In this document: in pieces, positions 17,996-26,405 of the stretch
Layout of the letters: each line of letters begins with the position of its first letter
Numbering within the stretch: position 1 is the stretch's first letter
The notes under the pieces: generated by a model
What the model saw: only the letters and a program-made list of their open reading frames with translations
Told to the model about the DNA's origin: nothing
The model's database searches: none
Translations under genes and position numbers: made by a program
Source of the DNA: Alicycliphilus denitrificans K601
GTDB lineage: Bacteria; Pseudomonadota; Gammaproteobacteria; Burkholderiales; Burkholderiaceae_C
Assembly: GCF_000204645.1 (NCBI RefSeq)
Contig: NC_015422.1
Span: 2,869,001-2,933,000, forward strand
Length of the DNA: 64,000 nucleotides
Direction of reading: 5' to 3'

Positions 17996-18626
17996 GGCTC
18001 CATCTTCTCAAGAGTTGGTGCCTCCTCGAAATCCGGGGCTGTTCACAGGTCCCTGCGACCTTGCCTTTCAGGAACGTGAACCGTGGTGGTGTCAGCCGAT
18101 GCATTCGCGTCGCGGTCGTGGCAAGTTGAGGCAGCACTTGGGCTCCGGGCGCCTTCTCCATCGCACCAACAAATCGCACAACGTCTTGAGTGACCTTCGC
18201 CGCGAGGTCCTCTGGCGACGAGAAAGAATTCACCACGTGTGCTGTCTTGAGCTGCCCCTTGAACGCGAGTAACTTCTCTGCGCCGGCGCCAGTGTCAACA
18301 AATTTTGGAAGCACAGGGTGGTGCTCCTCGTCGATCAGGTACATCAGCGTTGGCAGCCGAATGGCTTGCGCTTCCTCGTATTCGAGCTGAGTCATCGACT
18401 TCCCATCGTTAGGGTCGACGAAACCGTACCGCATGCCAATGATGCCGACGAAGATGTTCGAGGCGCGGACCAGTCGGAGGCACTCGGCCTTGGGCGTGTC
18501 AGGAAGTGCCCCGAAGAACTCCATCGCCTTGAAGGTAAGCTCCAATCGGGCAATGGCATCGCGCACAAGACGCCGGTGCACCTCAAGATCGATGAACGTG
18601 CTGCTGACGAATATCGTCTGCTTCAT
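17895..18626 (-). CDS. DUF4062 protein, 3'-truncated by IS3
   Basis: The N-terminal DUF4062 domain is clear ([19 protein letters not shown]; later [14 protein letters not shown] and [10 protein letters not shown]). DUF4062 is a TIR-like/Rossmann domain found at the N-terminus of many multidomain signalling or defence proteins. Only the first ~193 residues (18626-18046) are native; the last ~50 codons are the IS3 end read in frame. The gene starts 4 bp after the RipA-like gene, so it was the third member of the operon. Its original C-terminal (effector or sensor) part is lost. Confidence 0.8.
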   Translation of the reverse strand: MKQTIFVSSTFIDLEVHRRLVRDAIARLELTFKAMEFFGALPDTPKAECLRLVRASNIFVGIIGMRYGFVDPNDGKSMTQLEYEEAQAIRLPTLMYLIDEEHHPVLPKFVDTGAGAEKLLAFKGQLKTAHVVNSFSSPEDLAAKVTQDVVRFVGAMEKAPGAQVLPQLATTATRMHRLTPPRFTFLKGKVAGTCEQPRISRRHQLLRRWSHEQVTEVLPGSPRARRSHGAGAPSRLPVAVGSH

Positions 18627-18630
18627 ATGC

Positions 18631-19161
18631 TCACGTGCACAAGGCCGCTCGCACTGCGGGCCAATTTACCGACTTCAAGAACACGATGGCGTGCAGGACC
18701 ATGAAAATCCAAGGCACCAGTGACTCGACGTGAGATAACGGCCGATAGAGTATCGGGTTCGTTCCACGATCAACATACTTCCATTCGGCGTCATACGGGC
18801 GAATCGGCAGCCGCTTCTCAATCTCATGCACCACGGCCCATTTGGCGGTGTTCAGGTTCCGGTACGACGTAATGATCACGTACCAGAGGTATGTCAGTGC
18901 GACCCCTGCGAGCGCTATGAGCCAATGATGCTCATTCGTGTCCTTGACTGTGAGGTACCCGACGAAACCAAGGATTGCTGTGTTCACTGCCAGGAAATAC
19001 TGATTCGCCGTCGTTCTTCGCTGGCTGATGCGATCAGCCATTTCCACATACAGTTTGTACTGATCGAGCAGGTGGCTGTACCATTTCTCGTTGTGCGGGT
19101 ACTCGGCGCCATCCTTAATCGGGATTTCGTTCCATAGCGTTTCTAGATCAATCTGTGGCAT
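18631..19161 (-). CDS. RipA-family two-helix membrane protein
   Basis: 176-aa protein (start MPQIDLETLW). The central segment YVEMADRISQRRTTANQYF followed by a hydrophobic span (AVNTAILGFVGYL) and a second span (WLIALAGVALTYLWYVII) resembles RipA-family octameric membrane proteins; a third hydrophobic stretch (VPWIFMVLHAIVFL) is at the C-terminus. The ATG overlaps the stop of the TIR-like gene (TAATG), so the two are translationally coupled. Two-helix partners of TIR proteins often act as membrane effectors; that role is inferred here. Confidence 0.7.
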   Translation of the reverse strand: MPQIDLETLWNEIPIKDGAEYPHNEKWYSHLLDQYKLYVEMADRISQRRTTANQYFLAVNTAILGFVGYLTVKDTNEHHWLIALAGVALTYLWYVIITSYRNLNTAKWAVVHEIEKRLPIRPYDAEWKYVDRGTNPILYRPLSHVESLVPWIFMVLHAIVFLKSVNWPAVRAALCT

Positions 19162-19550
19162 TAGCGACCGCCATGGATCAAGGTCTTGAGATTCTCCCAA
19201 GTCCAGTTATACATTTTCTCGTTCTCAGCGCCTCTCGGGCGTGTGCACTCAGCATCCCTATAGCCTTTCAACAGGAACAGCGGTTTGCCGAGCTGCTTGG
19301 CGATCAAATACTCTATCGATACACCCTTTGCGGTGTGAGTCTTGGTGCCGCACAGCACACAGACCACGTCAGCGCGGCTGATCCTTCCCTTGACCTTGTC
19401 CTGCCAGTCGCCGGTCAGGTGCTCCTTGACCGAGGCATCCGTTACCTCGAACGGCGTGTCCTCGTGCTTCGACTGCCCGATCAGGAATGTCTTAAGGGTC
19501 TCGTCGTTGTCGTAGTCAAAGCTGACGAACAGGCGTTTCCTAGTCGGCAT
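19161..19550 (-). CDS. TIR-like (MTH538/ThsB-type, DUF1863) domain protein
   Basis: 129-aa single-domain protein: RLFVSFDYDND at the start, ISRADVVCVLCGTKT, then GVSIEYLIAKQLGKPLFLL, where the Glu in SIEYLI is the likely catalytic residue of NAD-consuming TIR domains. The family includes ThsB of Thoeris. A strong RBS (GAGAGGAGAC) precedes the ATG. It is the first gene of a three-gene operon with the RipA-like and DUF4062 genes. No ThsA/SIR2 gene is present. Confidence 0.8.
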   Translation of the reverse strand: MPTRKRLFVSFDYDNDETLKTFLIGQSKHEDTPFEVTDASVKEHLTGDWQDKVKGRISRADVVCVLCGTKTHTAKGVSIEYLIAKQLGKPLFLLKGYRDAECTRPRGAENEKMYNWTWENLKTLIHGGR

Positions 19551-19679
19551 GCCAGTCTCCTCTCAGGGGGATTCGTTTTACAGGTTGGGGCTTCAAAAGG
19601 TGGTCCGATTTTCTGGCATTTCTTCGAAATCGAGTAATGCAAAGTTGCACTTGAGCTACCCAACCAACGGGAGACCGCC

Positions 19680-19799
19680 ATGGCGAACCTGACCCGAGTA
19701 CGGCGTGCCATAAAACTGATCGAGAAGCTGCGTAGCTTGAGTGCCCCCGCTAACGGCGACACGATTTCTGACTCGTACTCCGAAGCAACACGATGCTGA
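19680..19799 (+). CDS. 39-aa ORF, possible gene remnant
   Basis: A short frame (MANLTRVRRAIKLIEKLRSL...) with a plausible RBS (CGGGAGACC) and an amphipathic, basic first 20 residues. No family recognised. Sequence after its stop has no continued frame. It could be the 5' remnant of a gene lost by rearrangement, or a small protein. Confidence 0.25.
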   Translation: MANLTRVRRAIKLIEKLRSLSAPANGDTISDSYSEATRC

Positions 19800-20036
19800 T
19801 CGAGGGTTCAACGACCGGTTCCGGCAAGAGCAGCCACTCAAGCAGCGCACCCGACTGACCGCAACCAGCCTGAACCAGACGTCGGCCCGCATCGCGTGGA
19901 TGGCGACAGTTGGCCGATTGAAGCCAGTTGAGTGGGCGTGCCGTTCAGGTGTTCACATCCCAGGACTCTGTTCAGGATAGGTGGAATACGCAGCGAGTTT
20001 ATAAATGAACTGTGCGCGCTTCAGTCTACGCATGCC

Positions 20037-20070
20037 CGCAACGCAACGCAACGCAACACGACGCAACGCT
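20037..20070 (+). repeat. CGCAA pentamer tandem repeat in a gene-poor stretch
   Basis: About six to seven imperfect CGCAA/CGACGCAA units. The wider 19800-20270 interval has no supported gene; only this repeat and short unmatched frames were seen. Confidence 0.6.
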
Positions 20071-20270
20071 CAGTTTTCGCCCTCCGCGCCATCATCGTCC
20101 AATACCTCGTCAGCGGCGGCATCGGCGTATGCTTGCGGAGGTTTTTTGCGCGGATCCGCGTCAAACTGGAGATATGGTGCCAACGCTGCTTCCAGCGCGC
20201 AGTCGTTTCTCACAGCCCGCGCTCAAGGGTGCAGACACTATTTTGACTAGCAAAAGCCCAGCCTGCAAAG

Positions 20271-21947
20271 TCAAGGTTCTTTGCCGGTATTCGCTTTGCG
20301 CGCAATGGGCGCTGTCCGATTCGGTATAGCCTTCGGTGGGGTGGCAGCCTCCGAATTTAAAGCGGGCCCGCATTGCCTCGCAAGCCATTGTCTTTGCGCA
20401 TCGCTCAATCCTGCATCTTTCAGGTTCAGATAGCTGACAAGCGGACTGAGGTTTGCCTGCTTGCTGACAACATCACCACCCGCTTCTCCCCTGGTTCCCC
20501 CTCCCTCGGCCGGACCAGCATCCTGGGCAGGCTGTTGACCGGATTCTTTCGGCTCACTCGGCACAAATGGGGTGACGGACGGCCAAGATCTGACTTCGGA
20601 TTTAGCCACCTGGATGCGCTGGTAGCGCAGATGGCCCACACTGCCGCCAAGTCGGCCCTTCTCGATCTCGGCAGGCCAGATCGGCCACCTCCCATCGTCC
20701 CCAAATGATGCCAACTCAAACACCATGGGAGCGCCAATACGGGACTTCAGAATGACTGGGCATGCCCAACCCAGCTTCTTGTCAGCATCCAATTGACATA
20801 TCTGCTGTCCACGTGCGCTCTTGTTGAAGGTCTCGCATCCTTCGGGCGTCAACACCACACCAACGGGTATTTCCCCAAGTCCCAGAGTACGCACAACTGC
20901 CACGGGAATGGCCATCCATGCTGAAGTCAGCATCGTCAGAATCAAAACCGCGGCGGCGCCCGAGGCGATAAATGCTGGGATTTGAGCTTTCTGGGGAATC
21001 CTCACAACCACCATGTTCAAGAGAATGCTGATGACACCCCAACCACCCAGCCCGGCGGCGAACTTCAAGCTGTCGACGTTACTCTGCCGGGTCAGTGCTT
21101 CATAGGTCACAAATGCCATCATGGCCGAAACAAGCCATATGAATCCGCTCGCAAGGTAGGCGACGTACTCTTCCCAGGTCTCGGGCTCCTTGCGCCGCGC
21201 CGCAGCATTGCCATTCTCCAATATCGATTTCGCACCGCCTTCTGACGGTGATTTGCATTGCGCTCCGCTTTCGACTCCTGGTTCTGCCTCAAAGACACTT
21301 TTGTTCTGCTGCTGATACCAGCACCCCAACGCGGGGACGAAAAAAGAGAGAGCCAGCGTGAACCAAATCCAACAGGTGGTCGACAGAGTTTTCTCAGAGA
21401 TGACAGAAACCACCACCGCGGCAATAAAAATGCCGCCCGGCGCAGCCAGGAACATTAGGCTCCGGAGGCTCGCCAAATGAGGTACATACGATGCCAGAGA
21501 CCGCGTTACAACCCCTGCGGCGATCGTAGAGCCCCCCAGCGTGAAAATCACCAGCAACCCTATCACTGCAACTGCTGCTACTGTGGCGGTCGCTCCCGCC
21601 AAGTCCAGGTCGGGCATCGAACCCAGATGCGTGAAAAATGCCAGCAGGATCAGTCCTCCATAGACCGATACCGCGAGGCTGAAAGCCTTGAAAGGATGCT
21701 CTTTCAGGCGCGCCAACCACCAGACCTCAGCAGGCTTGGTGGCGGTCTCCAGCTGTTTGCCCGAGAGTTGGGCAGATGCTTGATATTGACGGCCCTCTTG
21801 CGAGGATGAGCCGCCTGGAGTCTTCAATGGAGCCTCTTCTGTCGGTTTCTGCGTTCCTTCTGTGGAAGGAACAGATGAGGATTGATCGTTCAACGAAGAG
21901 TCCGGGGTATATCTGGTCATGGTTGCTGTATGTTTCTTTGTCTTCAT
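20271..21947 (-). CDS. Orphan multi-pass membrane protein
   Basis: 558-aa frame of unknown family. The first ~75 residues are polar, Ser/Gln/Pro/Thr-rich and probably disordered. About seven hydrophobic helices follow (for example AFSLAVSVYGGLILLAFF, VAAVAVIGLLVIFTLGG, FLAAPGGIFIAAVVVSVI, YLASGFIWLVSAMMAFV), and a soluble C-terminal domain of ~200 residues includes a Cys in GCETFNKSARGQQICQLD. The start is uncertain: the first ATG has a weak RBS and a second lies nine codons in. Composition is lower in GC than the copper and tra genes, consistent with acquired cargo. Confidence 0.6.
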   Translation of the reverse strand: MKTKKHTATMTRYTPDSSLNDQSSSVPSTEGTQKPTEEAPLKTPGGSSSQEGRQYQASAQLSGKQLETATKPAEVWWLARLKEHPFKAFSLAVSVYGGLILLAFFTHLGSMPDLDLAGATATVAAVAVIGLLVIFTLGGSTIAAGVVTRSLASYVPHLASLRSLMFLAAPGGIFIAAVVVSVISEKTLSTTCWIWFTLALSFFVPALGCWYQQQNKSVFEAEPGVESGAQCKSPSEGGAKSILENGNAAARRKEPETWEEYVAYLASGFIWLVSAMMAFVTYEALTRQSNVDSLKFAAGLGGWGVISILLNMVVVRIPQKAQIPAFIASGAAAVLILTMLTSAWMAIPVAVVRTLGLGEIPVGVVLTPEGCETFNKSARGQQICQLDADKKLGWACPVILKSRIGAPMVFELASFGDDGRWPIWPAEIEKGRLGGSVGHLRYQRIQVAKSEVRSWPSVTPFVPSEPKESGQQPAQDAGPAEGGGTRGEAGGDVVSKQANLSPLVSYLNLKDAGLSDAQRQWLARQCGPALNSEAATPPKAIPNRTAPIARKANTGKEP

Positions 21948-22348
21948 CCACGTCCGGCTGGCCCGCAGAACGGGGGCCAGGCGTCAGCAGTCATCCGGTG
22001 GCAGCCTTGAAAACAGCCTGGGCAGCATGCATGAGCTACGGATGCAGCACACCCAGCCTGGACCACGGAAAACCGCTCGGTACTGTAGGGCTTCCTGAAC
22101 TGGCGCAGTTGCACTGCGGTCAGCGGGCCGTGGTCGGCTTCGTCTCATCGCAGGCGAGGCAACGCCAGCGGCAGGCGATCTAGGACACAATACCGCCGCC
22201 TTTCCATCGCCAACCGCCTTTATGCCCGTCCAGTTCACCATGCTCTTTCTCCTGGATGCCACTCACGACAGCTTGGTCAAAATCGCGCTGGCGCACCCGG
22301 ATCTGTCCGATGACTAGCGGCACGAGCTCTGGATTGAAGCGAATTGGA
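21948..22348 (+). other. Gene-poor stretch with one possible 31-aa ORF
   Basis: About 400 bp with no recognised gene. The only frame worth noting is 22222-22317 on the plus strand (MPVQFTMLFLLDATHDSL...), which looks protein-like but lacks a clear RBS. The interval separates the cargo block from the partition operon. Confidence 0.4.
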
Positions 22349-22789
22349 TTACCGGGCGGAAACGTTTACCTTGTGCGCGATCTTCGACTCGAGTGCGCTG
22401 CGATCGGCAGCCACAAACGTCACATGACCCTCGCACACCAGTTCATGAGAATCATGGGCGCGCACATTGAATGTCACGCTTCGGGGTCCCAATCGCTCAA
22501 CCCATCCCGACAGACGAATCTCTGCGCCAGGAGGTATAGGTCCACGGTGTTCCAAGTGAATGCTGCGGCCCACGACAACCTCTCGTTCGTGGTCAACGTG
22601 CCGCTGCATTTCCTTGATGCAGATAGATTCGACGACGGCCACGAGATACCCCGTAGCGATGCACTCAATGAGCGTCTCAGCGTAACCACGCCCATGCGGC
22701 AACTGCGTGAACAACGAGCGGGCGGTTTGATGGGACGGAACGACATAGACCTCGTCGAAGGAGATCTGGCTGATGCTCTCATGGTTCAT
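22349..22789 (-). CDS. Hot-dog thioesterase-like protein (FlK family)
   Basis: 146-aa hot-dog protein. The start (MNHESISQ) is chosen because residues upstream of it look non-coding. The pattern CIATGYLVAVVESICIKEM, then VVVGRSIHLEHRGPIPPG and FNVRAHDSHELVCEGHVTF, follows fluoroacetyl-CoA thioesterase-like proteins, with Thr, Glu and His at the expected catalytic places. The substrate is unknown; it may act on an acyl-CoA or acyl carrier. It follows the PD-(D/E)XK gene by 113 bp on the same strand, at the end of the protein D operon. Confidence 0.65.
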   Translation of the reverse strand: MNHESISQISFDEVYVVPSHQTARSLFTQLPHGRGYAETLIECIATGYLVAVVESICIKEMQRHVDHEREVVVGRSIHLEHRGPIPPGAEIRLSGWVERLGPRSVTFNVRAHDSHELVCEGHVTFVAADRSALESKIAHKVNVSAR

Positions 22790-22902
22790 GGATCGGGATG
22801 GCTCGCGCCAGCGTGGATGATGACCAGAGCAATATCCCCGGCAATGCCCACACCAGTCCACGAAAAATCCTGCCCGAATTTCGAGCATTTCGCGATCAGG
22901 CC

Positions 22903-23451
22903 TTATCGGCGAACAGAAAGCCGGTCGCACTCCGACCGAAAGGCACATCCACTGCATGCATTTGGCGAACGCGCATAAGTCGGCTCAATACGTCCCTCCA
23001 GGATCGCTTCGCGGCGACGCACAAGGGCGACAATTTCCTCGACCCCCAGCAATTTCACACTCTGCGAACTGCGTGCGTGCCTGCCCGTCGGGCTTGCGAA
23101 GCTCACGAAGGCTTGTGGCTCGACGACCTCCCCGGTCTGTGCCTCGATCACCAATTTCTGCACCGACAGTTGGATTCGGTCAGTTTCATGAACACGAGCT
23201 GCCAGACGCGTCTTGAGTTCGACCAGTACCAACATGCCATTGGCACGACGGTACACACGATCGACCCTGGCAACGAGCCGCAAGGGGTGCCGCATGCGAA
23301 AGAGCCTCTCCATATAGGCCAGCTCGGCACCGACCAGCCCTCGCGGTCGGGAGGCCCGTTCGCCAGACCTATGGCGTCCCATCCATAGCCGCGCCAGCCA
23401 CAGGACGAACGCAACGAAACCGGCGAGCACATACATGGCACACCATGTCAT
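22903..23451 (-). CDS. Membrane-anchored PD-(D/E)XK (Cas4/Dna2-like) protein
   Basis: 182-aa protein. The N-terminus is one hydrophobic helix (MYVLAGFVAFVLWLARLWM). The nuclease core follows: Asp in LVARVDRVYRR, ExK in MLVLVELKTRLA, and the Gln helix (RIQLSVQKLVIEA). The C-terminus has a CSGCAFRSEC cluster like the three-Cys iron-sulfur end of Cas4. The fourth Cas4 cysteine, normally N-terminal, is not obvious in the soluble part. RBS AGGGGG; the start overlaps the upstream CFI-box gene by 4 bp. Confidence 0.7.
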   Translation of the reverse strand: MTWCAMYVLAGFVAFVLWLARLWMGRHRSGERASRPRGLVGAELAYMERLFRMRHPLRLVARVDRVYRRANGMLVLVELKTRLAARVHETDRIQLSVQKLVIEAQTGEVVEPQAFVSFASPTGRHARSSQSVKLLGVEEIVALVRRREAILEGRIEPTYARSPNACSGCAFRSECDRLSVRR

Positions 23452-23894
23452 GGCAGCCCCCTGTCGCCCATCGCCTTCGCACACCAGGCAACCACGATGC
23501 GCAGTACGCATCGCACCCCGATCACTATCCCAGGCGATCGCGCCATGATGCGGCAGCCCATTGGTGCAACCCGGTAGTACGCCGCAACCAGGGCTCTCCC
23601 CCAGCACTGGCGCAAGAGCACCGCATCGCGGTACGCGCGAAGCACCTGCGTCTCCGATGCATCCGGGCCAAACACGAAGGTCGCCACGAAACACCGGCGA
23701 TCCGCCGTCGCTGCCACGCCCTCTTCCCAGTACCGCTGGTGAGCCACCTGCCCTCGGGCCATGGCCTTTCGCTGCTTCGGGGTAGCCCGCTCCCCATGGA
23801 GATGGGCCAGCTGCACTCGCTTCTCGCAGAAGCCCATCTCGGCCAAATCCTTCGCGGCCACCTCGCCATGACGCCCCATTCCTTGTCTTGGCAT
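23448..23894 (-). CDS. CFI-box-CTERM protein with Cas4-N-terminus-like segment
   Basis: 148-aa protein (MPRQGMGRHGEV...). Residues ~10-60 (AAKDLAEMGFCEKRVQLAHL, then GQVAHQRYWEEG) resemble the N-terminal part of Cas4/Dna2-type nucleases, including one Cys. The C-terminal half is a CFI-box (CFVATFVFGPDASETQVLRA, then WGRALVAAYYRVAP), a motif known at the C-terminus of diverse bacterial proteins with a hydrophobic end. It overlaps the PD-(D/E)XK gene, so the two are probably produced together. Confidence 0.6.
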   Translation of the reverse strand: MPRQGMGRHGEVAAKDLAEMGFCEKRVQLAHLHGERATPKQRKAMARGQVAHQRYWEEGVAATADRRCFVATFVFGPDASETQVLRAYRDAVLLRQCWGRALVAAYYRVAPMGCRIMARSPGIVIGVRCVLRIVVAWCAKAMGDRGLP

Positions 23895-23901
23895 TTGCAC
23901 C

Positions 23902-24177
23902 TCACTCAGCCAGGCTCGGCCCGAACACATCGTTGGTCACGCCTGCGGAAGCCAGCACCTCGCGGCCCGCCGATGCCAGCACAGGGCGAGCACCATCGAC
24001 GGCAAAGATTCCGTACTGCACCAGCAAGCCGTCGTAGGCCAGCACGCGCAGCCGGTTGACCCGCTTGCCACCTTTCGGAAATCGCACCAGCTCGTCATAC
24101 AGCCGCGGGTTGTCCGCACGCGCCAGCTCGAACACCAGCCGAACCGGCTTGGAATCCTGTTGTGTGTTCCCGTTCAT
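23902..24177 (-). CDS. 91-aa conserved partner of the actin-like PRTRC protein D
   Basis: Small soluble protein (MNGNTQQDSKPVRLVFELARADNPRLYDEL...) whose start overlaps the stop of protein D by 4 bp (ATGA). In StbA/ParM-like modules the gene directly after the actin is commonly a small DNA-binding adaptor (StbB/ParR); this protein is a candidate for that role, but no ribbon-helix-helix is clearly visible. Confidence 0.6.
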   Translation of the reverse strand: MNGNTQQDSKPVRLVFELARADNPRLYDELVRFPKGGKRVNRLRVLAYDGLLVQYGIFAVDGARPVLASAGREVLASAGVTNDVFGPSLAE

Positions 24178-25205
24178 GCGATCTCCCCTGCCCCGCGGTC
24201 GCGGCCGGGAGCTATCGCGCTGGCGGCATAGTTCTGCCCGGCGAGCTGGAATCCGCGGACATTGGCGAACATCGGCTCCTTGACCTCGTGGATCCGGTGC
24301 TTCGGGAATGCCGCCTTCACCGCCTTCTTGAACAAGAAGGCACCACCGCCCACCAGAATGATGTTCTGCAGGCTCTCCGGCGTCTCGATCCACTGGCGCA
24401 TCGTCGACACCGCTTGCTGCGCAACGCTCTCGGCCAGAGGCAAGTGCCGACCCATGTCGTAGGGTTTCTGGAAGATCACAGGCGACTTGCCGGAGCGCAA
24501 GGCCAGGTCGATGGCGTCGTAGTCGCGGTACGGTGAGCCGACATCCTTGGAGATCTCGGCTGCCAGCAGCCGCAGCACGTCCGACATGCCACGGTTGATC
24601 GAATGCGACTGCTTCTGCACTAGGCGCATGCCACGCGTGACCAACCAATCGAAGGTGCGAGAGCCAGGGTCGATCACCAGGCTCTGCTCGGTTCCGATGG
24701 TTGCCATCTTCTTGTGCTCGGCCGCGTAGTGGACCAAGGCACCCTGCGGTTGGGCAACGGCCATCGCCTTAGCGACGGTGACGGTCTTCCCGCCGCCTAT
24801 CTGATGTTCTCCAGCCATGGTCTTTTCCAGCGCCGATTTCTTCAGCGAGAAGAGCGCCACCGGTAACCCGACGATCAGCAGATCGATGTGGGACACCTTC
24901 ATCATGCTGAGCGCGCCGCGCAGCAGGGCCATGTATTCCGGTGACTCGGTGTACTCGTCGTGCAGCTGTTTGGCACGGAAGGTGTCGGCCGCCAGGCCGA
25001 CGTCGGGTCCGACCTCGTAGAACAGCGGCCCGACCGGAATGCAGACGGTTTTGCGCCGTTCGCTGGCTGGCCAGTGAGGCGTCTCTCCGCTAGACGGATA
25101 GGCGACGGACGGAAAGCTGGCGCAGCGGATTTCGTTTCCCACGACGCCAGTGACGAATTTGGTGTTGCCGGACCCGACATCCACCGCTCGGACGATCAAT
25201 TCCAT
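24174..25205 (-). CDS. PRTRC system protein D, actin-like ParM/StbA ATPase
   Basis: 343-aa actin-fold ATPase used for plasmid segregation filaments. Phosphate loop 1 is VRAVDVGSGNTKFVTG at the N-terminus; phosphate loop 2 is SLVIDPGSRTFDWLV (~residue 180); the adenosine motif is NIILVGGGAFLF (~290). The start ATG has GGAG at 7 nt. First gene of an operon with the 91-aa partner, the CFI-box protein and the Cas4-like protein, all overlapping or closely spaced. A 1.2-kb non-coding stretch lies upstream. Confidence 0.88.
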   Translation of the reverse strand: MELIVRAVDVGSGNTKFVTGVVGNEIRCASFPSVAYPSSGETPHWPASERRKTVCIPVGPLFYEVGPDVGLAADTFRAKQLHDEYTESPEYMALLRGALSMMKVSHIDLLIVGLPVALFSLKKSALEKTMAGEHQIGGGKTVTVAKAMAVAQPQGALVHYAAEHKKMATIGTEQSLVIDPGSRTFDWLVTRGMRLVQKQSHSINRGMSDVLRLLAAEISKDVGSPYRDYDAIDLALRSGKSPVIFQKPYDMGRHLPLAESVAQQAVSTMRQWIETPESLQNIILVGGGAFLFKKAVKAAFPKHRIHEVKEPMFANVRGFQLAGQNYAASAIAPGRDRGAGEIA

Positions 25206-26405
25206 GTGAGTGCTCCAAGTAAAGAACCATGTCGATCAGCATCGGCACGCCGATGCCTCCACGCCACGCGCAATCCGCTCGGAATGCCCCGCATTTCGGC
25301 ATCAGGCTCTCTGTGCCGTCATCCGGGTGGAACGACAGCGACGATGCACTGACACCTGTCGCTGGCCTCTTCCTTCAAGACTTGCCCGTGTGTCACCACG
25401 GTCTCACTGCTTTGGCACTCGTCAACCCCGAACGCAAGCCACTGCCCCATTCAGCGGTGCTTGTCCCACACCCGCCTTGAGCGCCCCGTGTTGGACCAGA
25501 GGCAGGCGGTTCGCCTGTCAAGCCCGCATGCAGCCTCGCTCTGCCGCCCTGCGGGACACTAAATGGCCCCTATCAGGCCGTCGCGTCGGCGCAAGCGCCA
25601 CCGGCAACCCAGGTTTCATGCCGTCGCATTGCCACGCCTGCATTGACCTGCAAGCCCCTTTCGTCATCCACTACAGGTTCCCGAGGGCCAACCTTGGCCC
25701 GCTCCATCAAGGAGCAGAAGGCGTCGCAGTCGTTACCTGCCCTTCAAGCCCCGGTCCTGAACCGGGGTGGCCGTCGCCCCCGAGGCGACCGCCCCGAGGT
25801 TCTCTTTCGTAGTGCATCTGCCTATGACCTTCGCCAGCCCTGTGGCTGGGCGCTCCCAGAAGCGCGTCAAGGCCATCGATCTCCCGACTTGGCACCCGAT
25901 GCCGGCTCCCGATCCCGCCATTACTGAGCACGCGTGTTTCACGCCGCAAGCGGTTGTGCTTGCCCCCGAAGGGGCTCCCCGCTTGTCCCCGCTCAAACGC
26001 TCGACACCGCCCTGGACTTTCGCTCAGGGGCGGACCCATGCGCGCGGATGGCGCTGCGAATTCCAGGATTGATCCACCAGATAGCGCGAGACCTGATCTC
26101 GGCGCCGATGCGACTGTTTGCCCTCGAGGCAGCAGTGCGTCACCAGCCTCCGCCGTTGCAGAAATGCATATGCGGAGCCGGATCACACGTTTTCATTTTT
26201 AAGACCGACCGAGCTGGCCCTGCACGCGCATGTGGCTGGCGCAACCCCTGGGTCGGTGGCGCATGCCGTGGTCGCGTGCGCCGCCGTGATGAATCGACCT
26301 CCCGCACCAGCGGCTGACGGAATCCGTCGCTGGTGCCGACCTTCCCGGATTCCTGCCAGTGCGCCGTTCGGGCGGCGTGTTGTCCCCTTTGATTTGGAAA
26401 GCACC
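25206..26405 (+). other. 1.2-kb non-coding divergent region upstream of protein D
   Basis: No supported gene on either strand. It separates the minus-strand protein D operon from the plus-strand recombinase-like gene and holds a cluster of GC-rich hairpins near 25.75-25.97 kb. Candidate contents are promoters for both operons, a partition (centromere) site for the actin-like protein, an origin region or a structured RNA. None of these is proven from sequence alone. Confidence 0.5.
25749..25849 (+). repeat. Cluster of three short GC-rich hairpins
   Basis: CCCCGGT-cctga-ACCGGGG at 25749-25767, GTCGCC-cccga-GGCGAC at 25773-25789, and CCAGCC-ctgt-GGCTGG at 25834-25849. A further weaker one, GCCCC-cgaa-GGGGC, lies near 25.96 kb. 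They lack T-tracts, so simple terminators are unlikely. Confidence 0.6.

Larger units (their letters stand above)
16727..18045 (-). mobile_element. IS3-family insertion sequence (about 1.32 kb)
   Basis: Terminal inverted repeats of 26 bp with three mismatches start TGAACcGCCCCGG on the left and, read inward, TGAACaGCCCCGG on the right; both then continue as TTTC-AGGAGGC. The ends are TG...CA as expected for IS3. OrfA and orfB are on the minus strand with overlapping frames. The 3-bp flanks differ (AGT left, CAG right), so there is no target duplication, and genes on both sides are truncated exactly at the ends. Confidence 0.88.

Noticed and set aside
17895..18045. Last ~50 codons of the DUF4062 frame as a real C-terminal domain
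   Set aside because: They lie inside the IS3 right end, so they are fusion sequence, not a native domain.
21984..22262. 92-codon minus-strand frame
   Set aside because: An internal ATG has an AGGAG, but the product is Cys/Arg/Pro-rich with no fold or family pattern; kept as non-coding.
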